DNA of 64,000 nt from Cyprinodon diabolis. Its lineage: Eukaryota; Chordata; Actinopteri; Cyprinodontiformes; Cyprinodontidae. Below the pieces are notes generated by a model. The model was not told the origin of the DNA. It saw nothing but the letters and a program-made list of their open reading frames with translations, and made no database searches. Each line of letters starts with the position of its first letter. Within the stretch, counting starts at the first letter, position 1. The stretch lies in contig CM060076.1 in assembly GCA_030533445.1 (NCBI GenBank), positions 7,544,501-7,608,500 of the forward strand, written 5' to 3'. Both the position numbers and the translations under genes were made by a program. This document shows, piece by piece, positions 22,087 through 33,812 of the stretch.

Positions 22087-23684
22087 CAGTGGGGCAAAAA
22101 AGTATTTAGTCAGCCACCAATAGTGCAAGTTCTGCCACTCAAAAAGATGAGAGAGGCCGGTAATTTTCATCATAGATATACCTCAACTATGAGAGACAAA
22201 ATGAGAAAAAAAAATCCAGAAAAGCACATTTTCTGATTTTTAAAGAATTTATTTGCAAAATATGGTGGATAATAAGTATTTGGTCAGTTACAAACGATTT
22301 CTGGCTCTCACAGACCTGTAACTTCTTCTCTAACAGGCTCCTCTGTCCTCCACTCGTTACCTTCATTAATGGCACCTGTTTGAACCCGTTATCAGTATAA
22401 AAGACACCTGTCCACAACCTCAAACAGTCACACTCTAAACTCCACCATGGCCAAAACTAGAGAGCTGTCAAAGGACACCCGAAACAAAATTATAGACCTG
22501 CACCAGGCTGGGAAGTCTGAATCTGCAATAGGTAAACAGCTTGGTGTGAGGAAATCAACTGTGGGATCAATTATTAGAAAATGGAAAACATACAAGACCA
22601 CTGATAATCTTCCTGGATCTGGGGCTCCACGCAAGATCTCACCCCGTGGGGTCAAAATGATCACAAGAACGGTGAGTAAAAATCCCAGAACCACACGGGG
22701 GGACCTAGTGAATGACCTGCAGAGAGCTGGGACCAAAATAACAAAGGCTACCATCAGTAACACACTACGCCGCCAGGGACTCAAATCCTGCAGTGCCAGA
22801 CGTGTCCCCCTGCTTAAGCCAGTACATGTCAAGGCCCGTCTCAAGTTTGCTAGAGAGCATTTGGATGATCCAGACGATGACTGGGAGAATATCATATGGT
22901 CAGATGAAACCAAAATAGAACTTTTTTGTAAAAACTCTACTCGTCGTGTTTGGAGGAGAGAGAATGCTGAGTTGCATCCAAAGAACACCATACCTACAGT
23001 GAAGCATGGGGGTGGAAACATCATGCTTTGGGGCTGTTTTTCTGCTAAGGGACCAGGACGACTGATCCGTGTGAAGGAAAGAACGAATGGGGCCATGTAT
23101 CGTCACATTTTGAGTGAAAACCTCCTTCCATCAGCAAGGGCATTGAAGATGAAACGTGGCTGGGTCTTTCAGCATGACAATGATCCCAAACACACCGCCC
23201 GGGTAACGAAGGAGTGGCTTCGTAGGAAGCATTTCAAGGTCCTGGAGTGGCCTAGCCAGTCTCCAGATCTCAACCCCATAGAAAATCTTTGGAGGGAGTT
23301 GAAAGTCCGTGTTGCCCAGCGACAGCCCCAGAACATCACTGCTCTAGAGGAGATCCGCATGGAGGAATGGGCCAAAATACCAGCAACAGTGTGTGAAAAC
23401 CTTGTGAAGACTTACAGAAAACGTTTTATCTCTGTCATTGCCAACAAAGGGTATATAACAAAGTATTGAGAGGAACTTTTGTTATTGACCAAATACTTAT
23501 TTTCCACCATATTTTGCAAATAAATTCTTTAAAAATCAGACAATGTGATTTTATGGATTTTTTTTCTCATTTTGTCTCTCATAGTTGAGGTATATCTATG
23601 ATGAAAATTACCGGCCTCTCTCATCTTTTTAAGTGGGAGAACTTGCACTATTGGTGGCTGACTAAATACTTTTTTGCCCCACTG
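22087..23684 (+). mobile_element. Tc1-like transposon with long IR/DR ends and intact transposase
   Basis: CAGTGGGGCAAAAAAGTATT at the left and its complement at the right bound a 1598-bp element flanked by TA (22085-22086 and 23685-23686). The inverted repeats extend about 200 bp with few mismatches. Each carries an outer (AAAGTATTTAGTCAG) and an inner (AATAAGTATTTGGTCA) copy of a related motif, the IR/DR layout of elements such as Sleeping Beauty. The single gene inside is uninterrupted. Confidence 0.93.
22447..23469 (+). CDS. Tc1-like DD34E transposase, intact
   Basis: The 340-residue protein has the full length usual for Tc1 transposases. The N-terminal paired-like DNA-binding region contains two helix-turn-helix parts (about residues 8-50 and 65-115) joined by the GSGAPRK linker, which resembles the GRPR-like hook. 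The catalytic residues are D153 (IIWSDETK), D244 (FQHDNDPKH) and E279 ([11 protein letters not shown]), giving DD34E spacing. The glycine-rich [13 protein letters not shown] box is present at 187-199. The start has the context CACCATGG. The enzyme would cut and paste the flanking element at TA sites in the nucleus. Nothing in the frame is broken, so it could still be active. Confidence 0.95.
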   Translation: MAKTRELSKDTRNKIIDLHQAGKSESAIGKQLGVRKSTVGSIIRKWKTYKTTDNLPGSGAPRKISPRGVKMITRTVSKNPRTTRGDLVNDLQRAGTKITKATISNTLRRQGLKSCSARRVPLLKPVHVKARLKFAREHLDDPDDDWENIIWSDETKIELFCKNSTRRVWRRENAELHPKNTIPTVKHGGGNIMLWGCFSAKGPGRLIRVKERTNGAMYRHILSENLLPSARALKMKRGWVFQHDNDPKHTARVTKEWLRRKHFKVLEWPSQSPDLNPIENLWRELKVRVAQRQPQNITALEEIRMEEWAKIPATVCENLVKTYRKRFISVIANKGYITKY

Positions 23685-23686
23685 TA

Positions 23687-24807
23687 TATATAATTCTTTC
23701 ACCGTTACCCTTTCTCACATCCATTTCTGTCTCCATTGCATATGTTTCTTTTTTAAAGCCACTTCTCAAAAAGTTTCATACACAATTACCAAATGGAACC
23801 TTAAGGAAACAGCCACGATAGTCCATGTGCGAAAACAAATCTGCTGAGCAATTGTTCACCACCTGGACATTGATTTTCAGTGCTATTGGCAAACGGAACA
23901 CATGAAAAAAAGGAAAATATTCCTCTTTATTTAACTTGTACTTTAAGCCATTTGAAGAACCTGTGCCAGGTGCAGACACTGTAGAAAGTAGGAGTACTTC
24001 CTAATGCAGACTTCATCCTGGGATAATTTTTTTGATATAGATACATTAATGTCTGGGACTGCATGCATTTAGTCATTCAAACTGACTTTTTGGCAGGATG
24101 AGTCTAAAAACCTACCACATGTATTATTCAGTGTTTTTTTGGAAATAGTGTTGCAGAGATGGCATCCTCTCATCACATCTGGTAGATTTTGTTGAAGGCC
24201 ATAGGAAAGCTGGCATGCACCTGCCAGGAAAACATTGAATTGACCAGAAAGGTGGGGGAAAAAAAATGTCAGAGTTTGAAGCAAAATAAAAAAAAAAGGA
24301 AATTGGCAGTTACAGTTACTTTGAAAATATAAAAAAAAGTAGCATAAAAGAAAAGCACTTTGTTTATTGTATAAAAGTGTTTTTGTAAATAGGACTGAAA
24401 TACAAAAATGTAATAATGTGAAGCAAAAATTTAGCAAATCAGATAACATATGAGTCTTGATCTAGCATCATTAATTGATCTATGTTTTGAAATGTTCCCA
24501 GATGAGAATGATACCAATGACTGAAATTTCACTGTCCTGTTGTAAACGGTATTTTATTAGATTCCACGATAGAAAGTTTAACTATTGCACTCCATGGTAA
24601 AGTGAAAGATATCTCCTAAACTGCTCAGCTTGGGGTGCTTGAATATTTATTCTGACCGAGAAAAATTAAAGTATGTGTGCTTTTGTGCTTTGTGCGAACA
24701 GTAGCTATGTTTACAATGACACAAATAATCGAATTGAAGTCCTGATCAGGTCAAAAATGTGCCATGTAAACATGTCAGACTGGATAATCTTATCTGATAT
24801 GGTCTAA
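23687..24807. other. No recognised gene
   Basis: AT-rich, unassigned. The part from about 24705 (GTTTACAATGACACAAATAA) to 24800 (CATGTAAACATG) looks like one end of a fish DNA element, without a visible partner end. Confidence 0.35.
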
Positions 24808-25237
24808 TCAGAAAGACATTTTATTCAGATCGAGAAAGGGTGTTTTTTTTCTGATCGCTATTCCGAGATCATTTGGAGTAACATCATCTCCTCTGAACAT
24901 GTCTGCACCATCACCGGGATGTTTTTCTCTATACCAACCTTCATCCACTAGCTCCTGATCCTCCTAGGTGAATGATGTGGCTCTAAATGTAATGTCCGGA
25001 TGATTAAGCCTTCTATTGTTCAGATAGAAGTACGATTGGAATCGACCATGATCCAGATGTAAGTTCAGGACTCCCCATACTGGGAGCATCTCTGGAGGAT
25101 ATGGTGAACCCAGGTCCACCATTGCATTTGGTTTCCCCACATTAAACACAGCACCAAGAGGTGCTCGGTAAAATCCAGGTCTTCCATGTTTAGTTGAAAC
25201 AAGCACAAAGTTTGGACAGAAGCTATCTAAATGAAAG
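24808..25237 (-). pseudogene. Unrecognised coding-like fragment with one internal stop
   Basis: A minus-strand frame stays open for about 90 codons (from about 25237), meets a TAG at 24964-24966, then continues in the same phase for about 50 more codons to a TGA at 24808-24810. The first part includes HGRPGFYRAPLGAVFNVG and YPPEMLPVWGVLNLHLDHG; the second EGWYREKHPGDGADMFRGD. The mixed composition and codon third positions look like real protein rather than chance, but I do not recognise the family and see no start codon. Its upstream end overlaps the arm of a foldback repeat. It may be an exon remnant, a retrocopy or part of a transposon gene. Confidence 0.4.
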
Positions 25238-25558
25238 TGCAGTGGAAGGTAATTGCATATTACAATTAAAGTACGTTATTGCAAATGTAAATGTAAACTA
25301 TTGGTACTGTGAATAAACAGTGGGCAGTGCAAATATAAGCAGTCGGCAGTGCAAATCAATATTCAGTCGAAGTGAGTAGTGCAAGATGAACTTTGACTGA
25401 ATATTGATATGCACTGCCGATTCCTTATATTTGCCCTGCCCACTGTTTATTCACAGTAACAATTGTTAACATATACATTTGCAATAACATACTTTTGACT
25501 GTAATATGCAATTAGCTTCCACTGCACTTTAATTTAGATAGCTTCTGGCCAAACTTTA
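25207..25558. repeat. Long imperfect inverted repeat
   Basis: Arms of about 160 bp (25207-25365 and 25398-25558) pair around a centre near 25382. Examples are TAATTGCATATTACA against TGTAATATGCAATTA and AAACAGTGGGCAG against CTGCCCACTGTTT (one base differs in places). It seems to be a head-to-head copy of part of the repeat that continues to 25896. Confidence 0.75.
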
Positions 25559-25896
25559 TTTATTCATTTTATAGTAAAACCCTTCTGTATATATGCTGTT
25601 GTACATAACTGTAAAACCCTTTTTATAGTAATATCCACCTGCATATTATATTCAATACATATCCAGCTGTAAATTTAGTTCATAACACTAGTGATCTATA
25701 TATTATATTCATCTATTAGTAAGATTCTGTTTATAATAGTATTCATCTCTATACTCATTCAGTAGAAACCCATGTCCTGTATTTATAGAGCCATTATTTA
25801 TCCTGCACTTGCTGCTACTGCACTTCTGGTTAGGCCTAAACTGCATTTCGTTGCCTTGTACCCGTACCTGTGCAATGACAATAAAGTTGAATCTAA
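25559..25896 (+). repeat. 3' end of a teleost retroposon-like repeat
   Basis: It ends CTGCATTTCGTTGCCTTG then GTGCAATGACAATAAAGTTG, the same tail as the minus-strand copy at 1568. It is probably the 3' UTR of a LINE. No coding part is visible. Confidence 0.6.
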
Positions 25897-26091
25897 AACA
25901 TAGAGTCTTCTCCTACTTGATAAAACCATTGTAAGATACTGTACCAATACTCTAATTTCTGAGACATTAAATTTGGGATTTTTATCACGTGAAACAGAAG
26001 CTTGAATTATTTACCTCTCCATATATACACAATATTATGTATAACTACTGAATGAATATTAATGGTGTAAGATATATATGTAGCCTATATA

Positions 26092-27051
26092 CACTCACCG
26101 GCCACTTTATTAGGTACACCTGTCCAACTACTCGATAACACTTAATTTCTAAGCAGCCAATCACATGGCGGCAACTCAGTGCATTTAGGCATGTAGACAT
26201 GGTCAAGACAATCTCCTGCAGTTCAAACCGAGCATCAGTATGGGGAAGAAAGGTGATTTGAGTTACTTTGAACGTGGCATGATTGTTGGTGCCAGAAGGG
26301 CTGGTCTGAGTATTTCAGAAACTGCTGATCTACTGGGATTTTCACGCACAACCATCTCTAGGGTTTACAGAGAATGGTCCGAAAAAGAAAAAACATCCAG
26401 TGAGCGGCAGTTCTGTGGGCGGAAATGCCTTGTTGATGCCAGAGGTCAGAGGAGAATGGCCAGACTGGTTCAAGCTGATAGAAGGGCAACAGTGACTCAA
26501 ATAACCACCCGTTTCAACCAAAGTGGGCAGAAGAGCATCTCTGAACGCACAGTACGTCAAACTTTGAGGCAGATGGGCTACAGCAGCAGAAGACCACACA
26601 AGGTACCAATTGAGCATCGTTGCAACGCCACAGCCTACCTGAGTATTGTTGCTGACCATGTCCATCCCTTTATGACCACAATGTACCCAACTTCTGATGG
26701 CTACTTTCAGCAGGATAATGCGCCATGTCATAAAGCTGGAATCATCTCAGACTGGTTTCTTGAACATGACAATGAGTTCACTGTACTCAAATGGCCTCCA
26801 CAGTCACCAGATCTCAATCCAATAGAGCATCTTTGGGATGTGGTGGAACGGGAGATTCCCATCATGGATGTGCAGCCGACAAATCTGCGGCAACTGTGTG
26901 ATGCCATCATGTCAATATGGACCAAACTCCCTGAGGAATGCTTCCAGCACCTTGTTGAATCTATGCCACCAAGAATTGAGGCAGCTCTGAAGGCAAAAGG
27001 GGGTCCAACCCGTTACTAGCATGGGGTACCTAATAAAGTGGCCGGTGAGTG
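26092..27051 (+). mobile_element. Tc1-like DD36E-spaced element with internal deletion
   Basis: CACTCACCGGCCACTTTATT at the left and its complement at the right (about 26-29 bp TIRs) bound a 960-bp element with TA on both sides (26090-26091 and 27052-27053). The TIR is a common fish Tc1-like sequence. The gene inside lacks about 80 central residues but remains in frame. Confidence 0.92.
26240..27019 (+). CDS. Internally deleted Tc1-like transposase, 259 aa, frame kept
   Basis: Residues 1-125 form the paired-like DNA-binding region (two helix-turn-helix parts, about 8-50 and 68-118). The join lies near residue 126-137 (EHRCNATAYLSIVADH), where about 80 residues including the first catalytic Asp are missing compared with the usual 340. 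The second Asp (D159, YFQQDNAP) and the Glu (E196, [11 protein letters not shown]) remain, with 36 residues between them, the spacing of the DD36E (Incomer-like) group. The protein cannot catalyse transposition alone but could still bind the element's ends, which might make it a repressor; that is inference. Confidence 0.85.
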   Translation: MGKKGDLSYFERGMIVGARRAGLSISETADLLGFSRTTISRVYREWSEKEKTSSERQFCGRKCLVDARGQRRMARLVQADRRATVTQITTRFNQSGQKSISERTVRQTLRQMGYSSRRPHKVPIEHRCNATAYLSIVADHVHPFMTTMYPTSDGYFQQDNAPCHKAGIISDWFLEHDNEFTVLKWPPQSPDLNPIEHLWDVVEREIPIMDVQPTNLRQLCDAIMSIWTKLPEECFQHLVESMPPRIEAALKAKGGPTRY

Positions 27052-27053
27052 TA

Positions 27054-27734
27054 AATATTAAGGACAAGGCTAGTTTTTGCTGCAGTGCACCTGACAGTGT
27101 TGGTGCTTTCGGTCCATATTTACCTGTGACACAGTTAGTAGTGAGTTTTAATGCCACTCTAGAGCATCTCTTGTACACATTTAATTGGCTTTCTTATTTC
27201 TTTGACTGGGGAAAATGAAGTTAATAGTAACAGAAAATTGTATATACCTTTATTTCTACACAAAAAGGTATTAAGAACTTACTAAATTAACTTTCTACCC
27301 TATAGCTTGTAAGAGATGCTTAGCAAACAAATGTAACAGCTCCAGGTAGTTAAAACCAAGAATAAGATGATACAAATATGATGAGGGTTGTAGGAAGGCC
27401 ATGGCTACAACCATAAACAGAACGAGTAGCCGGAGGGCTTTGAAACACTGAGGGGTTGGTAGGAAAGTGTCTCCTCAACAAAAAATCTGATGCGTTTAAA
27501 GCTGTGGCCTTCTTAACCCTGCACTGCATCACTGTATTATAACTACTAAGTTGATATTCTAAGCATAGGAACAGAGGATTTCACTATGAAGATAATTCAA
27601 AGTGCTTTACAAAAGCAAAATGAATAAACAGACAGTAATAAAAAAGGACATTTCAGTGGTATAGTAATTGTAGGTGATGGACTCAAAACTTAAACTAATA
27701 ATGTTTTAGTAAACAGTTTAATAGAAAATAAATA
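27054..27734. other. No recognised feature
   Basis: AT-rich sequence, nothing recognised. Confidence 0.4.
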
Positions 27735-27935
27735 AATGGTAAATGGTAAATGGCATGTACTTATATAGCGCCTTTATTCAAGTTAGGAGACTTGACCAAA
27801 GCGCTTTACAATACGCTTTACAATACATTCATTCACCAATTCACGCACACACTGATGGTGGAAAGCTACATTGTAGCCACAGCTGCCCTGGGGCTCGCTG
27901 ACAGGGCAAACTCCTACATCCAACGCCACTGTCGC
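27735..27935 (+). repeat. Common fish interspersed repeat
   Basis: The string TATATAGCGCCTTTATTCAAG, the GCGCTTTACAATAC block and CTACATTGTAGCCACAGCTG are hallmarks of a repeat seen throughout teleost genomes. A short GCTTTACAATAC duplication is inside. Family name uncertain. Confidence 0.55.
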
Positions 27936-27937
27936 CC

Positions 27938-27980
27938 TAATAAATAAATAAATAAATAAAAAAACAAATAAATAAATAAA
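27938..27980. repeat. (AATA)n microsatellite
   Basis: About ten AATA units with one interruption. Confidence 0.85.
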
Positions 27981-27984
27981 GGAA

Positions 27985-28140
27985 GTTTTGGCCCTTTGGT
28001 TAGAGCAGTGCCCTTGTGCTCTGAGAAGTTTATAAGTACCCGGTTTGATCCCCACAGCCTCCACTCTGGCTCCATGAGCAAGACCCTTAACCCCACAATT
28101 GGTCCAGTGTGAGATGAATAAATTTAATTTATAAAATGGT
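27985..28140 (+). repeat. tRNA-headed SINE-like sequence
   Basis: TTGGTTAGAGCAG near 27998 resembles an RNA polymerase III A box, and GGTTTGATCCC at 28042-28052 resembles a B box at suitable spacing. It cannot fold as a functional tRNA. An AATAAATTTAA tail follows. Confidence 0.45.
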
Positions 28141-28415
28141 TATTATAAAAGTCATAGGCAACCCCCCATAGAAAGGTTTTTAAATGGATTTTACAAAGAC
28201 TCTGCGTTACTGTGTCTCCATTTTCGGAGACTTTTAACCTTTAGGGGAGCTACAGTCGACCTGTAATTTTAAGGCTTAAGGCTCCTGAAGGCCACTGGAA
28301 ACACTGCACAACACGAAAGTGGTCTATCATAGGTTTTTCTAAAAGTTTTTGTTTTGCATAGAAAAAAAACTGCTGTTAGCATTGTTAAAACCTTAACTTT
28401 AATAGTGTAAGGTGC

Positions 28416-31400
28416 GAATGGAGGGGGCGGAGGTCCAGGCTTAAAATATTCTTATAACTTCCTCCAGTTAAATACCTCCTTATCGACTTTAAAACTCTTT
28501 TGGGATGCCTAGGCCACAGCGGGAAAAAGATTTCCCAATTTTCTCCTCGCCCGGTTCTTCCACCAAGAAGAAAACCGCCTCGAAGGAGCCAAGTCAGGCT
28601 GAATTCAATGCTAGCGTCTCGGAGTTAACCAGCCAAACAACTATGGAGCAGATCCTATCTGAGGTAAAGTCGCTGTCCTCCCGGATGAAAGATATGGACG
28701 CATCTATCGGCACTCGACTCGATATTATTGATGTCGCACTGGGCGATTTAAAAGTCTCTGTCGGCTCGGTGGAGAGCTCCCTATCGCTGCTCTCCAATAG
28801 AGCGGCGGACCTGGAGAAACGCATGGAGGAGGCCGAGGGGAGGATCTCCGGGACGGAGGACAGCCCCGGGACCCACGGGACAAGCATAGCCGCCTTGGAG
28901 AAGCTAGTTGAACAGCTGCAGTTAAAAATAGACGACCTGGAGAACCGTGGTCGGCGTAAAAACTTAAAAATCATTAACTTACCAGAGAAAGTAGAGGGCG
29001 ACACCCCGCTTGTGGACTTTCTCCAAAACATGTTACCGACCTTGGTCGGTCTACCAGCTGATCATCCGCCGTTGGAGATCGAGCTGGCTCACAGGGCTTT
29101 AACTCCTGCTCCGGCCCCGAATAAGCCACCGCGAAGTATCCTGGTTCGTTTCCTACGATACCCGCACAGAGAGGCTGTGCTTAATGCAGCTAAGAAGAAG
29201 CGAGACATTCATTATGGCGGCTCTCAACTGAGATTCTACCCTGATCTGTCTGCGGAGGTCCTGAGGAGGAGACGAGAGTAAGTACCATGGTTTTGCCTAT
29301 CCTGCTCGCCTCTGATGCCTTCATAAGGGGCGAATCCAGTTTTTTGATACACCTGAGGCTGTATTTTTGGATTCCCTTAAATGAGGTATTATTCTTTATT
29401 ACTCTTTCCTCTTCCTTGCTTTGTTTAGAAATATGGAGGAGGGTGGACTTTATATACATGCTGGGACCCAAAGAACATTATTTTTCTTTTTTTCCTTTTT
29501 TTTTTTTTTTTCTTAACTTACTATGTTGGGACACTTTTCAGAATGGCTCATTATTTTGGCCTGGACCACGGATGGTGGTGTTTTGAACGTCCGGTTGTTG
29601 CTGGGATCGAACTGTAAAAATCAGGAGTTGCATGTCGCTTGGAAATAACAGTGACATCTTTTTGGGGTTTTCTTTTCTGTCGTTTGATGACAGGATTCGG
29701 GAGGGTGAACGCTGCTGTTTGCAGATTATGTACTCTAGTTTTTTTATTTTTTTTATTTTTTTCTTCTTTTTTGTGTGTTAAATGTCAGGAGCCTAAATGT
29801 GTCTTTTCTCTTTTTTATACATACATAAATGCCTATGGACAGACTAGTCTATTCAAATATGACACCTGGTGTTTAAACTGTTCTATGCCTTTACAGTTTG
29901 TATGTCTGGTTCTCTTAAGATTGTTACCTGGAATGTACAGGGACTGGGTCATGTGATCAAAAGGAAAAAGATTTTGACTTATTTGAAAAAAAATAAACTT
30001 GATATAGCACTATTACAGGAAACTAGGTTATCTGCTACAGAACATTTGAAACTTAAAAGGGACTGGGTAGGTAAGGTATACTTTTCCTCCCATTCACAAA
30101 ATAAAAAGGGTACAGCCATTCTTATACACAAGAATATTCCTTTTATTTTGGAACATAAGGAGAAGGACTCGGAGGGGAGATTTTTTTTAATTAAGGGCTT
30201 GATCCATGGAAAATATATAACTATTCTCAATTTATATGCTCCTAATGATGATTCGCCTCAATTTATGTCACAAATGATCTTATTGTTTAACCACCATTGT
30301 AAAGAAATTGGTTTCCTGGCTGGTGACTTTAATTGTACAATGAACGCATCTCTGGATAGGTCGTCTTCTGCAAAATTGCCAAACCCAAAAGCTTCAGCTG
30401 TTCTAAAAAACTTATGTACGGACACTGGTTTGATAGATATTTGGCGATATTTAAATCCTAAAATAAGGGACTATACATTTTATTCACATCCCCATAATAC
30501 TTATTCCAGATTGGATTATTTCTTTATCCCTAAGTCGCTTTTACATTCAGTTCGAAGCTGTAACATAGACTCCATACTTTTGTCAGACCATGCACCAGTA
30601 TTTTTAGGTGTTGATCTATTGTTTCGTATGCCTAGAACATCCACTTGGAAATTCAATACATCCTTTCTGGATAATGAATCCTTTTGTAACTTTGTCCGGA
30701 GTAATCTTTCGCAGTTCTGGCTCGACAACAAAAAGTCTCCTGTGTCTTCTGGTATAATCTGGGATGCAGCAAAAGCCACTCTGCGTGGTTACCTTATTTC
30801 CTACTGCTCTCACCAAAAAGCGGTTTTAGCAGAGAAGAGAAACAGTCTCGAAAAAGAGATGATTAGATTGGAGCAAATACATAAACAATCACCAACTGTG
30901 CCAAATTTAAAGGCACTATTGGCTGTTAAATCTGAGCTTAACATAGACTACACCCGTCAGGTTCAGAAACTATTACTTTATACCAAACAGAAACACTATG
31001 AATTTGGTAATAAATCCAGTCGCATGCTTTCCCATTTATTAAAAAAGCAAGATAATAGTCGCTTAATTAGTATGATAGGAACGCAGAACGAGGAAGTCAC
31101 TCATGACCCCATAATTATTAACAATACTTTTCGGGATTTTTATACATCTCTATACAATACAGACATGGCTGACCCGGATGATATCTCCACTTATTTGAGC
31201 AGTATATCTCTACCTTCTGTCTCTGGAGAGGATCGCGCCCTCTTAGATGCCGCTATCACTCCAGAGGAAGTTTGGGCTGCAATTAAATCCATGCCAAACA
31301 GAAAATGTCCGGGACCTGATGGGTTTCCATTGGAATTTTTAAAGTTATTTTGGCCAGAGATTCAACCAATATTCATGCCCGCTGTTAATGACATTTTGAG

Positions 31401-33807
31401 AAATGGTATCCCTCCCTCGTGGAGACACGCCTCTATCAGTCTTCTTTTAAAAGAAGGTAAAAATCCTCTGGATTGTTCCTCCTTTGGACCTATTAGTTTG
31501 CTTAACGTTGATTATAAAATTGTGGCAAAAGTATTGGCCCGGAGATTGGAAAACATCCTCCCTAAAATAATAAACCCAGACCAGGCAGGGTTTATAAAAA
31601 TGAGATATGGCACAGACAATATCCGACGTGTTCTTAATGTTGTTCAGTACCTTAATACTCACAAAGAGCCAGCAGTAATTGTTTCCCTTGATGCTGAGAA
31701 GGCTTTTGACCGAGTTGAATGGCACTTTCTTTTTCAGGTGTTACATAAATTCGGTCTGGGCCCAAACTTTATCAAGCTGGTTAAAAGCTTTTATTCAGAC
31801 CCAACAGCCTCAGTTAACACATATGGCTTGATGTCTGAGCCCTTCAAGATTCATAGGGGCTGTAGGCAGGGATGCCCCCTTTCACCCTTATTGTTTACAT
31901 TGTTTATTGAACCTCTGGCCGAGATTATCTGGAATAAATATAGACGGTAGAAACCATGTAATTTCATTATTCGCAGATGATGTACTATTGTATATGTGCA
32001 ATCCTGAGAAATCAATTCCAGCTATTCTGGAATCTATGACTACATTCAGTGCATTGTCAGGATATAAAATCAATTTAGGAAAGTCTGTCGCCACCCCTTT
32101 CAGCATCCCCCCAGAAAGACTCACGCAATCTCCCTTTCAAATGTCTACAAAAGGTTTCAAGTATCTGGGTATTTTTGTTACACCTGATCTGAATAATCTT
32201 TTTGGGACTAATTACTCTCCTTTAATACAAAAGATAAAAAATTATTTAATAAAATGGGCTCCCCTGCCAACTTGTCTTTTAGGGAGACACTATAAAAATA
32301 AACATTCTTCCACGACTGAACTATTTATATCAAAACCTTCCCTGCTATTTATCTCCTGCACACTTCAAATCACTATATTCTCATTTATCTCGTTTTGTCT
32401 GGAACAACAAACACCCAAGAGTCAAGTTCTCTATATTAACTAAGCCAAAACACCTTGGAGGTTTGTCATTACCATCTTTGCAGCTTTATTATTGGTCAGC
32501 ACAACTTAAAATCATTTCTAATTGGTTTATGAATAGAGGGAACTCTTCATGGCTGGATCTGGAATCCCAATCTTGTTTCCCTAGCAAACTTAATTCTCTT
32601 TTCTTTATAAATGGCATAGATCAAATACCTCATCTCAAAAGTAATTTTATTGTTTATAATACTTTACTGGCCTGGCGAGCAGTGAAGAAATATCTTAATA
32701 TCTCCCCCACCCTCTCCTCTTGGTCATCGTTGACTTTGAATCCAGATTTACCAGCAGAAATTAGAAGTATTGGCTTGCCTGAATGGTCATCGAAGGGACT
32801 GTCAAATATTATGGACATATTGAATTCTGACTCTGTTAAACCCTTTGAACAAATTAAAGCTAATTTCAATATTTCTAATAGGGATTTTTATAAATACTTA
32901 CAGATTCGTCATTTTGTGAATTCTCTCAGGAGGACTGGAAAACTACGTACAAAATTGTCTGAGTTAGAGAATACAATTGTTTTGACCAAATCTCCAAAGG
33001 GACTTATATCTAAGATATATAGTTTGTTATCTGGTTCTGACTCCTCAGGTTATGATGCTATGAAGCTGGTGTGGGAGTATGATCTGGGGTTGACGTTCAA
33101 TCCAGCATATTGGGAGGAAATCTGTGATGGGGTTTTCCCTAATTGCACTTCGCTCGCTACACATGAGCAGAACATTAAATTCTTTTATCGAACATATTAT
33201 ACACCTGTTCGCCTTCGGAAAATGTTTCCTGATGCTTCAGATCTCTGTCATAAATGCAGAATACATAAGGGCACATTTATTGATTTATTTTGGTCTTGCG
33301 ATTATATTCAAATCTTCTGGAAGGCAGTTCATCTGGTGATACAAGAGATTATTGGTAAACAGTTCTCACTAACTTCCTCCTTTTGTCTTTTTAATCACAC
33401 TTCAGGGATTCTCTTTAATGCAGATACTAAACATTTGCTTGTAATTCTCTTATTTCTGGCTAAGAAATGTATATTACTGAGGTGGTCAGCATCACAAGCC
33501 CCTACAGTTGATATGTGGTTATCACAAATGTCTGCTATTGTCGCAGTTGAAAAACTGACTTATGACCTTCATCAAAAGTCGGAAAAATTCCGGAGGATCT
33601 GGGACCCGGTGCAATCTTTAAATTTAGTTTTCTCTCTTCTATTTCTCTTTCTTTTTTTTTTATATTCAATATATCACACATTTGGCAGTATGGACTACTT
33701 TGAACCATGTCTGTTTGTATTTTGTGTATGTGGGCTGTATGTATGTATGTATGTTTTTTGTTTTGTTTTTTCTCTCTTTTATGTGAACACCGCAGTGCTC
33801 CTTGTAA
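28416..33807 (+). mobile_element. Full-length L1/Tx1-type LINE with 15-bp duplication
   Basis: AATAGTGTAAGGTGC occurs at 28401-28415 and 33808-33822 and is the target duplication, so the insert is 5392 bp. It has a short 5' UTR, ORF1, a T-rich spacer, ORF2 and almost no 3' UTR. The two-ORF layout and domain content fit the L1/Tx1 group. ORF1 has a frameshift and stop near its end; ORF2 has two frameshifts. The intact duplication suggests a fairly young insertion. Confidence 0.92.
28505..29393 (+). pseudogene. LINE ORF1 (L1 ORF1p-like nucleic-acid chaperone), broken near the end
   Basis: A 258-residue open stretch ends at a TAA at 29279-29281. Residues 45-150 are heptad-rich coiled coil for trimer formation, followed by an RRM-like part starting RRKNLKIINLPE (about 155-167) and the C-terminal domain with ELAHRAL and RSILVRFLRY. 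Beyond the stop the remaining conserved end (TPEAVFLDSLK, stop TGA at 29391-29393) is present in another frame with one more TGA, so a frameshift and a nonsense change truncated the protein. ORF1p coats the LINE RNA during retrotransposition. Confidence 0.85.
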
Positions 33808-33812
33808 AATAG
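29902..33812 (+). pseudogene. LINE ORF2: APE endonuclease and reverse transcriptase, two frameshifts
   Basis: The likely start is the Met before SGSLKIVTWN at 29902. The endonuclease keeps its active-site motifs: WNVQGLG, LLQETRL, NLYAPND, AGDFNCTMN and SDHAPVFL. The reverse transcriptase follows with NRKCPGPDGFP, SLDAEKAFDRVEW and GCRQGCPLSPLLF. A frameshift near 31940 precedes the catalytic FADD (31970-31981), and another is near 32290. The last part (to 33812) contains a cysteine-rich knuckle CHKCRIHKGTFIDLFWSC. The final stop TAG lies in the target duplication, so the frame runs off the end of the element; the true protein may have ended earlier in intact relatives. T-rich runs near 33648 could mark the real end. 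Confidence 0.9.

Noticed and set aside
22428..23096. 222-codon minus-strand frame
   Set aside because: Antisense shadow of the intact Tc1 transposase.
27985..28060. Functional tRNA gene
   Set aside because: A and B boxes are recognisable but no cloverleaf or acceptor stem can be formed; it is better read as a SINE head.
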